Assembly: GCA_900770285.1 (NCBI GenBank)
Contig: CAAGJO010000021.1
Location: 1-20,723, forward strand
Reading direction: 5' to 3'
DNA: 20,723 nt
From: Oscillospiraceae bacterium
GTDB lineage: Bacteria; Bacillota; Clostridia; Oscillospirales; Ruminococcaceae
A program made the translations under genes and the position numbers. Shown piece by piece: positions 1 to 7,903 of this stretch. Position 1 is the stretch's first letter; each line of letters opens with the position of its first letter. A model generated the notes under the pieces. The model ran no database searches. It had not been told where the DNA came from and worked only from the letters and a program-made list of their open reading frames with translations.

Positions 1-229
1 CATGGACGTCAAGAATGCCGTCATATCATGGACGTCAAGAATGCCGTCATATCAGGAACGTCGAGAATGCCGTCATATCATGGACGTCAAGAATGCCGTC
101 ATATCATGGACGTCAAGAATGCCGTCATATCAGGAACGTCGAGAATGCCGTCATATCGGGACGTCGAGAATGCCGTCATATCGGGACGTCAAGAATGCCG
201 TCATATCGGGACGTCGAGGACGCCGTCCC
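1..229. repeat. Tandem array of nine 25-26 bp units with 78 bp higher-order period
   Basis: Nine head-to-tail units start at 1, 27, 53, 79, 105, 131, 157, 182 and 207. Units 1-6 are 26 bp, units 7-8 are 25 bp, and unit 9 is a diverged 23 bp end unit. Each shares a core of GACGTC or ACGTC, then A/G, AGAATGCCGTCATAT. Two variants alternate in the order A-A-B-A-A-B, so 1-78 and 79-156 are identical 78 bp blocks. Each unit has short self-complementary arms (GACG, 10 nt, CGTC). There are no spacers, so this is not CRISPR. The array may continue to the left of the window. Frames across it stay open only because the repeat has no stop codon, and I see no ribosome binding site. The function is unknown. 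Confidence 0.95.
208..229. repeat. Terminal repeat unit forming a perfect hairpin
   Basis: The last unit of the array carries GGGACG at 208-213 and CGTCCC at 224-229, a perfect 6 bp stem around a 10 nt loop. In the internal units the outer base pairs are lost and only GACG/CGTC remains. No T-tract follows (the next bases are TTACCCATT), so it does not look like a typical intrinsic terminator. It could be the ancestral palindromic intergenic element from which the array expanded; that is inference. Confidence 0.6.
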
Positions 230-308
230 TTACCCATTCATTGAATAAAAATGGTGTAACGATGCAGGTGCGTTAATACAAACAGAATCATCAAATCAGA
301 TAGGACGG

Positions 309-337
309 TTTACAAATAAGGATAAAAAGTGTATAAT
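309..337 (+). promoter_or_regulatory. Sigma-A type promoter of the topoisomerase operon
   Basis: TTTACA at 309-314 and TATAAT at 332-337 are separated by 17 bp. The -10 lies 35 bp upstream of the ParE start codon at 373. It sits between the repeat array and the first gene, so the operon probably starts here. Confidence 0.7.
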
Positions 338-372
338 AATATTTATTGATAAAAAATATTAGGAGTTTAAAT

Positions 373-2355
373 ATGGCAGGAAAGAATAATTACGATAATG
401 AAGCGATTACTTCGCTGAAAGGTGAGGATAGAGTGAGAAAACGCCCTGCGGTCATTTTTGGTTCGGACGGTATAGACGGATGTGAACATTCCGTTTTTGA
501 AATTTTGTCCAACTCAATTGATGAAGCAAGAGACGGTCACGGCTCAAAAATAATCCTTACTTATTATAATGATTTGAGCATTGAAGTGGAAGACTTTGGA
601 CGAGGCTGTCCTGTCGACTATAATAATGCAGAAAAATGCTATAACTGGGAACTTGTGTACTGCGAACTCTATGCAGGCGGTAAGTACAATAATAACAGCG
701 GTGAAAACTATGAGTTTTCATTGGGTCTGAACGGATTGGGAGCCTGTGCAACGCAGTATGCCTCTGAGTATATGGACGTTGAAATTTACCGTGACGGATA
801 TAAGTATGACCTGCATTTTGAAAAGGGTAAAAATATCGGCGGACTGAAAAAAGAAAAAACAAGCCGTAAACAAACGGGTACAAAAACCCACTGGCGTCCC
901 GATCTGGAAGTTTTTACAGAAATTAAAATCGGCAGGGAATATTTTGAGGATATTCTCAAAAAGCAGGCTGTAGTGAATCCGGATGTAGAATTTGTGTTCA
1001 GATATCAGCGTGAAGATAATTCTTTTGAGGAAATAACATATTTCTATGAAAACGGCATTGCCGACTATGTAGAGGAAATTGTCGGTGAGGATGCTCTTAC
1101 ATCTGTGCAGTATTTTACTGCGGAGCGAAAGGGAAGAGACCGTGAGGATAAGGATGATTATAAGGTAAAGCTGTCTGTTGCCTTTGCTTTTTCCAATAAG
1201 GTAAGGCTGCTGGAATATTTCCATAACTCAAGCTTTTTGGAACATGGCGGTTCGCCGGAAGACGCTGTTAAGCTTGCATTTACAAATCAGATTCATAATT
1301 ATCTCAAGAATAATAATAAGTATCTGAAAAATGAAAAGCAAATAACCTTTGCAGATATTGAAGATTGTCTTGTATTGGTGTCCAGCTCTTTTTCAACCCA
1401 GACATCTTATGCAAACCAGACCAAAAAAGCTATTACCAATAAGTTCATAAAAGAATGTATGACCGATTTCTTAAAGCGGAATATTGAAACTTATTTCATT
1501 GAAAATCCTGATGAGGCAATACGCATTGCCGAGCAGGTGCTTGTTAATAAGAGGAGCCGTGAAAGTGCGGAAAAATCACGTCTTAATATAAAGAAAAAAC
1601 TTTCGGGAACTATTGATCTTTCCAATCAGGTGCAGAAGTTTGTTGACTGCCGTTCAAAGGATCTTTCTAAGAGAGAACTTTATATCGTGGAGGGTGACTC
1701 TGCGCTGGGTTCGGTAAAAATGGCTCGTGACGCTGATTTTCAGGCGGTCATACCTGTAAGGGGAAAGATCCTTAACTGCCTTAAAGCTGACTACGATAAG
1801 ATTTTCAAGAACGACATTATCACCGATATTTTAAAGGTGCTTGGCTGCGGAGTAGAGGTAAATTCCAAATCCAACAAAGATTTGTCTACATTTAATCTGG
1901 ATGATCTGCGGTGGAATAAAATTGTTATCTGTACCGATGCCGATGTAGACGGCTTTCAGATAAGAACGCTTATTCTCACAATGCTTTATAGATTAACTCC
2001 TACATTGATAGAAAAGGGATATGTATATATTGCCGAATCACCGCTGTTTGAAATAACCACAAAGGATAAGACCTATTTTGCTTATGACGAGTCGGAAAAG
2101 GTTAAGATACTTGATATGATAGGCAATAAAAAATGCACTATCCAGCGTTCAAAAGGTCTTGGCGAAAACGAGGCTGATATGATGGCTCTTACCACAATGA
2201 ATCCTGAAACAAGACGGCTTATACGGGTAACGCCTGATGATGTTGAGCAGACAACGTGGATGTTTGATATGCTTTTGGGAGAGAATCTGCAGGAAAGAAA
2301 AGAATTTATCTCAAATAACGGCATAGATTATCTTGATCTTGCGGATATAAGCTGA
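373..2355 (+). CDS. Type IIA DNA topoisomerase, ATPase subunit (ParE/GyrB-like)
   Basis: A 660-residue B-type subunit of a type II topoisomerase, supplying the ATP-operated gate and the Toprim metal site for DNA strand passage. The GHKL ATPase shows Glu43 and Asn47 (FEILSNSIDEA), the DFGRG turn near 74-78, and an NQTKK loop at 348-352 matching the GyrB QTK loop. The Toprim domain has EGDSALGS at 440-447 and TDADVDG at 521-527, followed by QRSKGLGE at 591-598. The family norms are EGDSAGGS and QRYKGLGE, so this is a divergent member. I chose ATG 373 because AGGAG lies at 361-365; an in-frame TTG at 346 has no such site and its extension is low complexity. The partner subunit is at 2622, with one small gene between. 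The missing GyrA box in the partner favours a topoisomerase IV-like enzyme, but gyrase cannot be excluded. Confidence 0.93.
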   Translation: MAGKNNYDNEAITSLKGEDRVRKRPAVIFGSDGIDGCEHSVFEILSNSIDEARDGHGSKIILTYYNDLSIEVEDFGRGCPVDYNNAEKCYNWELVYCELYAGGKYNNNSGENYEFSLGLNGLGACATQYASEYMDVEIYRDGYKYDLHFEKGKNIGGLKKEKTSRKQTGTKTHWRPDLEVFTEIKIGREYFEDILKKQAVVNPDVEFVFRYQREDNSFEEITYFYENGIADYVEEIVGEDALTSVQYFTAERKGRDREDKDDYKVKLSVAFAFSNKVRLLEYFHNSSFLEHGGSPEDAVKLAFTNQIHNYLKNNNKYLKNEKQITFADIEDCLVLVSSSFSTQTSYANQTKKAITNKFIKECMTDFLKRNIETYFIENPDEAIRIAEQVLVNKRSRESAEKSRLNIKKKLSGTIDLSNQVQKFVDCRSKDLSKRELYIVEGDSALGSVKMARDADFQAVIPVRGKILNCLKADYDKIFKNDIITDILKVLGCGVEVNSKSNKDLSTFNLDDLRWNKIVICTDADVDGFQIRTLILTMLYRLTPTLIEKGYVYIAESPLFEITTKDKTYFAYDESEKVKILDMIGNKKCTIQRSKGLGENEADMMALTTMNPETRRLIRVTPDDVEQTTWMFDMLLGENLQERKEFISNNGIDYLDLADIS

Positions 2356-2372
2356 TTGAGGTGAAAACTTAA

Positions 2373-2600
2373 ATGATGAAGATTTTGTATTCAATAATAA
2401 CTGTTGTAATAGTAATTGCACTGGCAGGTACAATAGTGAATGTTGTGCGTTTTATAAAAATTGCAGGAAATAAAGATAATAAATCCCCTGAGGAACTGCA
2501 AAAGGCTATAAAAAAGCAGGCGGTTACCATGTATGCTTACTTCGGTGTTATTGCATTGCTTATCGTTTTGTTGGCAGTGATAAAGACTCTTTTAAAATAA
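2373..2600 (+). CDS. Small two-helix membrane protein, unknown function
   Basis: A 75-residue protein not recognised as a named family. Residues about 4-28 and 52-73 are strongly hydrophobic and predicted to be membrane helices. The linker between them is charged and rich in Lys (GNKDNKSPEELQKAIKKQA), and the protein ends in Lys. GAGGTG at 2358-2363 precedes ATG 2373 by 9 nt; a second ATG at 2376 is also possible. The gene begins 17 bp after the ParE stop and ends 21 bp before the ParC start, so all three are almost certainly one transcript. A membrane protein between two topoisomerase subunits is unexpected. Its job cannot be read from the sequence. Confidence 0.75.
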   Translation: MMKILYSIITVVIVIALAGTIVNVVRFIKIAGNKDNKSPEELQKAIKKQAVTMYAYFGVIALLIVLLAVIKTLLK

Positions 2601-2621
2601 TGCGGAGGAGAGAATGTCTAA

Positions 2622-4865
2622 ATGGCAGTGAAAAAGAATAGAAATAGTAAAAAGAAGCCTGAGTCAGAGCTTGAAACCAATGCATATATTGAAGGTGCCG
2701 GACAGGTCGTTGACGAAAAGATAACGGCTACTCTTGAAAAGAACTATATGCCTTACGCCATGAGCGTAATAGTTTCCCGTGCATTCCCTGAGATTGACGG
2801 TTTTAAGCCTTCTCATCGTAAATTGCTTTACACTATGTATAAAATGGGATTGCTGACCGGAGGAAAAACAAAGTCCGCAAATATTGTGGGCCAGACTATG
2901 CGTCTTAATCCTCACGGCGACGCAGCGATTTATGAAACAATGGTGCGTCTTTCAAGAGGAAATGAAGCACTTTTACATCCTTATGTTGAATCAAAGGGTA
3001 ACTTCGGCAAAGCATATTCACGGGATATGGCATATGCGGCTTCAAGATATACTGAGGCAAAACTTGAACCGATTTGTAACGAACTTTTTAAGGATATAGA
3101 TAAAAATACCGTTGATTTTGTGCCGAACTATGATAATACAATGCAGGAGCCAACATTGCTCCCTGCTGCGTTTCCGTCAATTCTTGTAAATGCAAATGTG
3201 GGTATCGGCGTTTCAATGGCTTCGGCAGTGTGCCCGTTTAATCTGGCAGAGGTCTGCGAAACTACTATTGCCCTTATGCGTAATCCTGATCATAATATTC
3301 TTGATACTCTTAAAGGTCCTGATTTTCCCGGGGGAGCATTGGAGCTTTATGACGAAGAAGAACTGGATAAGATTTATAGAACGGGCAGGGGTTCGGTAAA
3401 GCTGAGAGCAAAGTATACTTATAATAAGAAAGCAAACTGTCTTGAAATTACCGAAATTCCGAACACCACCACCGTTGAGGCTATAATTGAAAAAATCATA
3501 GCTCTGGTAAAGGCGGGAAAAATCAGAGAAATTCAGTATATCCGTGATGAAACGGATAAGTCAGGTCTTACTATCGGTATTGACCTTAAAAGAGGCGTTG
3601 ACCCTGATAAACTTATGGAAAAGCTTTATAGGCTTACGCCTTTGCAGGACAGCTATTCCTGTAATTTCAACATACTTGTTCACGGCTATCCAAAGGTTAT
3701 GGGAGTTTATGATATATTAAAAGAGTGGATAAGCTTCCGTATGGGCTGTGTAAAAAGACGTGTGGTTTTTGATCTGGATAAAAAGAAAAATAAACTGCAC
3801 CTGCTCAAAGGTCTTGGAAAGATACTTGTGGATATTGATAAGGCTATAAGGATAATTCGTGAAACTGAGGAAGAAAGCGAAGTTGTTCCGAATCTTATGA
3901 TTGGTTTCTCCATTGATGAGGTTCAGGCGGAATATGTTGCTGAAATAAAGCTTCGTCATCTTAACAGGGAATATATCCTTAACAGAACTTCCGAAACCAA
4001 TAGTCTGGAAGATGAAATTGCCGAGCTGGAAGATATTCTCGAAAGCGACAGAAAGGTGAAGAAGATTATAATATCTGAACTTCAGGATATTATAAAGAAA
4101 TATTCTCAGCCGAGAAGAACACAGTTTTATTATAAATCAGATATTGAAGTTGTGGATGCAGAGGATGATGTTCCGGATTATCCATGCCGTTTGTTCCTGA
4201 CGTCAGAGGGCTATTTCAAGAAAATTGTGCCTCAGTCATTGCGAATGGCAAGCGAGCAAAAGCTCAAGGAAGGGGATTTTATTGTTCAGGAGTATGATGC
4301 TACAAATAAGACTGAACTGCTGTTTTTCACAGAGAATGCGGTGGCCTATAAGACAAAGGCATCTCAGTTTGATGACACAAAAGCCAGTGCAATGGGCGAT
4401 TATATGCCTGTTAAGCTTTCCTTTGATGAGGGAGAGCGAATAGCCGTAATGGTTTCAACTGTTGACTATTCAGGCTATATGTTTTTTGTGTTTGAAAACG
4501 GTAAAGCTGCAAAAGTACCTCTTAAAGCATATGAAACGAAAACAAACCGCAAAAAGCTTGCAAAGGCGTTTTCTGCAAAATCTCCGCTTATTGCAGCATT
4601 TAAGATAGATGAAAAAGCAAATATCATGCTCCGTTCAACTAACGGCAGAGCAATTATATTTGATACCGATTTGCTTATGCCAAAGGCGACCCGTGATTCA
4701 ATGGGAGTTCAGGTAATGACACTGAAAGCAAATTCAACTGTGGAAAAGGCTTTTGTAATTGATGATGAAACAGCTGCTCAGCTGAAGAAGTACAGAGTTA
4801 AATCTGTGCCTGCGGCAGGCTGCTTTGCAAAGGATATTCCCGACCCCGATCAGATTACACTTTGA
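2622..4865 (+). CDS. Type IIA DNA topoisomerase, breakage-reunion subunit (ParC/GyrA-like)
   Basis: A 747-residue A-type subunit that cleaves and rejoins DNA through a tyrosine. The winged-helix core shows MPYAMSVIVSRAFPEIDG (43-60) and the catalytic Tyr143 in SRYTEA. NPHGDAAIYE at 96-105 is the quinolone-contact region; the residue matching E. coli GyrA Ser83 is Ala101 and Asp87 is Glu105. A coiled-coil tower region (about 455-500) is followed by a C-terminal beta-pinwheel-like part. I find no GyrA box (Q-R-R-G-G-R-G type), which argues for a ParC-like relaxing/decatenating enzyme over a gyrase. The first about 20 residues are Lys-rich and probably disordered. GGAGGAG at 2604-2610 serves ATG 2622; a closer ATG at 2614 opens only a five-codon frame. 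It is the last gene of the ParE operon. Confidence 0.93.
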   Translation: MAVKKNRNSKKKPESELETNAYIEGAGQVVDEKITATLEKNYMPYAMSVIVSRAFPEIDGFKPSHRKLLYTMYKMGLLTGGKTKSANIVGQTMRLNPHGDAAIYETMVRLSRGNEALLHPYVESKGNFGKAYSRDMAYAASRYTEAKLEPICNELFKDIDKNTVDFVPNYDNTMQEPTLLPAAFPSILVNANVGIGVSMASAVCPFNLAEVCETTIALMRNPDHNILDTLKGPDFPGGALELYDEEELDKIYRTGRGSVKLRAKYTYNKKANCLEITEIPNTTTVEAIIEKIIALVKAGKIREIQYIRDETDKSGLTIGIDLKRGVDPDKLMEKLYRLTPLQDSYSCNFNILVHGYPKVMGVYDILKEWISFRMGCVKRRVVFDLDKKKNKLHLLKGLGKILVDIDKAIRIIRETEEESEVVPNLMIGFSIDEVQAEYVAEIKLRHLNREYILNRTSETNSLEDEIAELEDILESDRKVKKIIISELQDIIKKYSQPRRTQFYYKSDIEVVDAEDDVPDYPCRLFLTSEGYFKKIVPQSLRMASEQKLKEGDFIVQEYDATNKTELLFFTENAVAYKTKASQFDDTKASAMGDYMPVKLSFDEGERIAVMVSTVDYSGYMFFVFENGKAAKVPLKAYETKTNRKKLAKAFSAKSPLIAAFKIDEKANIMLRSTNGRAIIFDTDLLMPKATRDSMGVQVMTLKANSTVEKAFVIDDETAAQLKKYRVKSVPAAGCFAKDIPDPDQITL

Positions 4866-4884
4866 TGTCAGAATCCTGTATTAT

Positions 4885-4913
4885 TTGACTAATGTAGAAA
4901 AAGGTAGTATAAT
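4885..4913 (+). promoter_or_regulatory. Sigma-A type promoter of the zinc-ribbon membrane gene
   Basis: TTGACT at 4885-4890 and TATAAT at 4908-4913 with a 17 bp spacer, 45 bp before the ATG at 4958. It starts a new transcription unit after the topoisomerase operon. No clear intrinsic terminator separates the two. Confidence 0.8.
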
Positions 4914-4957
4914 TGAATTAAAGAGTTGTTTTTGAAAAATATAAAGGAGCGATAGAA

Positions 4958-5794
4958 ATGGTTTGCCCAAGATGTCAGAAACCTGTGGGGGATAACGATA
5001 ATGTCTGCGGAAACTGCGGTTTGCCGCTGAATGATTCTGTTGTAAACGGCGATGCCGTAAATGATAAAAAGCCAAAAGGTGTAAAAAAGCCTAAAGTAAA
5101 AAAACAAAAAGCTCCCAAACCGCCTAAACACCCTGAGGAGAATGCGGTAAAAGCAGACGGGGAAAAGCATTCAAATGGCAGAACTGTACTTATAACAGCA
5201 ATAATATGCGTTGCGGCTATAGCTCTGGTAGTGGTAATTGCAGCAATAGTTGCAAATATTTCCGGCGATGAAGGACAAAAATGCGCAAGTTCAGTGGCAA
5301 AATATATCGGTGCACCCGTTAATGACGCAGAACAGAATGCGGAATATACTTTCAAAGAGGATTCTGCATATAATATTCTGAATAAAGCTCTTGAATTTGA
5401 TAAGATTTATGAATCCAAGAATGAAATAAAAATAGATGACATAAGCTATCCTAAATGGGCGGTTACGGTTTCCCTTGCCGGTAATAATAAAGTGGAAGGC
5501 GTAACATATACGAACTTTGAATCCATAAAGACGGATACAAGAGGCGTGAAAAAAGATACTTCAATTAATCTGGATAAACTGGATAAAGGAACAAGTTTCA
5601 GCGAGGTAAAGGATTATCTTGAACTTGAACCTTATAGTATTTCATATAAAAAGGATAAAACTACTTATGTGTATAAGTATTATTATATTGCCGATAATGG
5701 AGATGCACAGCCGGTTATACTTTCAGTTAACTTTGACGGAAACAAAAAAATGCTTGATTATGCTTCAGAATTGGTTTATCCTTCAAATATTTAA
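4958..5794 (+). CDS. Zinc-ribbon, single-pass membrane protein with extracytoplasmic C-terminal domain
   Basis: A 278-residue protein. An N-terminal zinc ribbon uses Cys3, Cys6, Cys17 and Cys20 (CPRC...CGNC). A very Lys/Pro-rich linker (about 37-73) and one membrane helix (about 76-100, TVLITAIICVAAIALVVVI) follow. The remaining about 175 residues should lie outside the cell. The stretch from about 205 (DKLDKGTSFSEVKDYLELEP) resembles the start of SmpA/BamE-like or DUF3862-like folds, in which a K-G-T/S-S-x-x-E-V-x-x-x-L motif opens the domain; this is a pattern resemblance only. AAGGAG at 4944-4949 supports ATG 4958. The next gene, 119 bp downstream, has the same plan (zinc ribbon, linker, helix, outside domain), suggesting a shared process at the membrane. 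The exact function is unknown. Confidence 0.8.
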   Translation: MVCPRCQKPVGDNDNVCGNCGLPLNDSVVNGDAVNDKKPKGVKKPKVKKQKAPKPPKHPEENAVKADGEKHSNGRTVLITAIICVAAIALVVVIAAIVANISGDEGQKCASSVAKYIGAPVNDAEQNAEYTFKEDSAYNILNKALEFDKIYESKNEIKIDDISYPKWAVTVSLAGNNKVEGVTYTNFESIKTDTRGVKKDTSINLDKLDKGTSFSEVKDYLELEPYSISYKKDKTTYVYKYYYIADNGDAQPVILSVNFDGNKKMLDYASELVYPSNI

Positions 5795-5850
5795 ATGTTA
5801 CAGAAGAAATACAAAATGGTTTCAGCAATAATACAGTTGGGGGAAATCTC

Positions 5851-5879
5851 TTGACTTGAAGTATAAATAATATTATTAT
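5851..5879 (+). promoter_or_regulatory. Probable promoter of the PASTA pseudokinase gene
   Basis: TTGACT at 5851-5856 and TATTAT at 5874-5879 with a 17 bp spacer. A better TATAAT occurs at 5894-5899, but it abuts the ribosome binding site and lacks a good -35 at the right distance. The region is very AT-rich, so the -10 assignment is uncertain. Confidence 0.5.
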
Positions 5880-5913
5880 TGTTTTATTAATGATATAATA
5901 AGGAGGGCTGAAT

Positions 5914-7776
5914 GTGAAATTTGATAAGAACTTGTGTATGGGCTGTATGAATGAACTTGACGAAAACGGAAAATGCCATTACTGTGATTATACAGATGAT
6001 ACACCTTACCTCAAATCATATCTGGCTCCCAGAACTGTTTTGAATAAAAGATATATTGTGGGAAAAATGCTTTCCTGCAACGGAGAAGGCGCATCATATA
6101 TTTGCTATGATACCGTTGAAAATGTCAAGGCAGTTATAAGGGAATATATGCCGAATACCCTTTGCGAACGAGAAGCAGGCAGCAATACACTTAAGGCTAA
6201 TGAGGACTGCCTTGCAAAATATAAAACATTTATGTCCGAATTTGTGGACCTGAATGAAGAACTTTCCAAAATGAGAACTATTGAGCATATAGTTACTCCT
6301 GAGGATATATTTTATGATAATAATACAGTTTATGTAATATATGATTATGTTGAAGGTGTTTCTTTAAAGAAGTTTCTCCAGTCCAATAAAGGTTATCTCA
6401 GCTGGGAACAGGTTAAAAAGATGTTTATTCCTCTGTTTACCGCTGTAAGTATTTTTCATAATGCGGGTATAATTCACAGAGGTATTTCTCCTGAAAATAT
6501 TGTGGTTACAACTGACGGAACTTTAATGCTTACAGGCTTTTCTATCAGCTCTATCAGAACCGCAAATACAGGACTTGCTACAGAATTTTATTCGGGATAT
6601 ACCGCTCCCGAACAGTATTCTTGCCTTGAATGGCAGGGTACATGGACTGACGTTTATTCCATTGCTGCGGTAATTTATCGCATATTGACCGGTATTGTCC
6701 CTCTTGATGCAAGGACAAGAACTACCAATGATACAATGCCTCCTGCGGCAAGAGTTAATTCCCGTGTGCCTGCTCATGTTTCGGAAGTGCTTGCAAAGGC
6801 TATGAGAGTGCGTGGAAAAGAGCGTATTCAGAGTATAACCGAATTGGTTTCACAGCTTTTTTCAAGCAATCATAAAATTGAGCATACAAAGGGCGCAACT
6901 CAGACAATACCTGTTGTAAAGCCGGTCAAAGAAAAGGAAAATGACGATAACAGCAAAGCTGAAAGTCCTAAAAAGACAAGAAATGTCCTTATTGCCGGGG
7001 GAATAATCGCAGGACTTTGTCTTGCATTGCTGGTATTTCTGGTTTATCAGCTTGTTTCGGGACTGGATAAGGACGATAATGATGTGACATTGGATTCAGG
7101 CACATCTGCTGTTGTATCTTCTGAAATGGTTACTACAACAACTACCACTACAATAAACAAGGAATCAAAATACGGCGTAGGCTCAATTATGCCAAATCTT
7201 ATTAATATGGAATATGATACCGTTGTAAGACAGCTTGGCAATGATTTTAATATCACCCCTGATTTTTTCTATTCAGATACGGTGGAAAAAGGAATTATTG
7301 TTGACCAAAGCATTCCTGTGGGAAGCGACTATGACCCTGGTTGGAAAAATGAACTTGTGCTTAAAGTCAGCAAAGGCAGCGAACTTGTTGAAATCCCTGA
7401 ATATGATAATATGTATGAAAAGGATTATCTCAGTGAACTTGATTCGCTTGAAATAAAATATACAGTTGAAAAAGAGTATTCAGATGATGTTGACGACGGA
7501 AAAATTATCTCTACAAGTAAAGACCCGGGAGAGAAAATTAATATAAAACAGGGCGAAGTGCTTAAAATCGTGGTATCAAAAGGAAAGTATGAGCCTCCTG
7601 TGACAACAACAACACCAACAACAACACCTCCGCAGACAACAACTCAGGCTGCACCGACTCAGACTACTACAACCGCTCCGCAGCAGACAAAACCTGTGCA
7701 GACTCAACAGCAGGGAAATGAGAATAACGACGGAAATCAACAGAATGTTAGTGAAAATAAACAAAATTATCAATAA
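5914..7776 (+). CDS. Zinc-ribbon / Ser-Thr protein pseudokinase / PASTA membrane protein
   Basis: A 620-residue protein built like the PASTA kinases that sense cell wall fragments. Order: zinc ribbon (Cys8, Cys11, Cys21, Cys24); kinase-like domain (about 45-318); membrane helix (about 358-380); two PASTA repeats (about 422-488 and 489-557); Thr/Pro/Gln-rich tail (563-620). The kinase fold is kept (GYTAPEQY at 228-235, TDVYSIAAVIYRILTG at 245-260, Asn195), but three catalytic positions are lost. The Lys of the usual AIKEY is Arg76 (VIREY), HRD is HRG (Gly190), and DFG reads TGF, with Thr207 for Asp. I therefore infer a pseudokinase that binds or scaffolds without phosphorylating. Start is GTG 5914 with AAGGAGG at 5900-5906; the overlapping ATG at 5912 stops at once. 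A residual kinase activity by an unusual mechanism cannot be excluded. Confidence 0.9.
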   Translation: MKFDKNLCMGCMNELDENGKCHYCDYTDDTPYLKSYLAPRTVLNKRYIVGKMLSCNGEGASYICYDTVENVKAVIREYMPNTLCEREAGSNTLKANEDCLAKYKTFMSEFVDLNEELSKMRTIEHIVTPEDIFYDNNTVYVIYDYVEGVSLKKFLQSNKGYLSWEQVKKMFIPLFTAVSIFHNAGIIHRGISPENIVVTTDGTLMLTGFSISSIRTANTGLATEFYSGYTAPEQYSCLEWQGTWTDVYSIAAVIYRILTGIVPLDARTRTTNDTMPPAARVNSRVPAHVSEVLAKAMRVRGKERIQSITELVSQLFSSNHKIEHTKGATQTIPVVKPVKEKENDDNSKAESPKKTRNVLIAGGIIAGLCLALLVFLVYQLVSGLDKDDNDVTLDSGTSAVVSSEMVTTTTTTTINKESKYGVGSIMPNLINMEYDTVVRQLGNDFNITPDFFYSDTVEKGIIVDQSIPVGSDYDPGWKNELVLKVSKGSELVEIPEYDNMYEKDYLSELDSLEIKYTVEKEYSDDVDDGKIISTSKDPGEKINIKQGEVLKIVVSKGKYEPPVTTTTPTTTPPQTTTQAAPTQTTTTAPQQTKPVQTQQQGNENNDGNQQNVSENKQNYQ

Positions 7777-7784
7777 TTATCAAG

Positions 7785-7806
7785 ACAAAATCTTTTTGTG
7801 ATTTTT
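7785..7806 (+). terminator. Weak candidate terminator after the pseudokinase gene
   Basis: ACAAAA (7785-7790) and TTTTGT (7794-7799) form a 6 bp AT-rich stem with a 3 nt loop, followed by GATTTTTAT. It is weak and only positionally plausible. Confidence 0.3.
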
Positions 7807-7816
7807 ATCTGTAATG

Positions 7817-7845
7817 TTGACATCTTTGGGTATTTATGATAAGAT
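7817..7845 (+). promoter_or_regulatory. Sigma-A type promoter of pfkA
   Basis: TTGACA at 7817-7822 and TAAGAT at 7840-7845 with a 17 bp spacer, 58 bp before the ATG at 7904. Confidence 0.7.
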
Positions 7846-7903
7846 TTAAAGTATGAATTGATATGTTTTAAAGAGTTTTGTTTCATATTGGAGGAAGTAA
7901 ATC

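Noticed and set aside
1..235. CRISPR array
   Set aside because: Units are directly adjacent without unique spacers, and no cas genes are present.
2..276. Three overlapping forward open frames across the left repeat array
   Set aside because: The 26 bp unit has no stop in any forward frame, so all three stay open. The proteins are repeats of each other, with no ribosome site; this is an artefact of the array.
346..372. Longer ParE start at TTG 346
   Set aside because: No ribosome site, and the added residues are AT-driven; AGGAG at 361-365 clearly serves ATG 373.
2614..2631. Five-codon frame (MSKWQ) overlapping the ParC start
   Set aside because: Its ATG is only 3 nt from the ribosome site, too close. 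It is best seen as chance.
5894..5899. TATAAT as the -10 of the pseudokinase gene
   Set aside because: It abuts the ribosome site and lacks a -35 at the right distance; the pair at 5851/5874 fits better.
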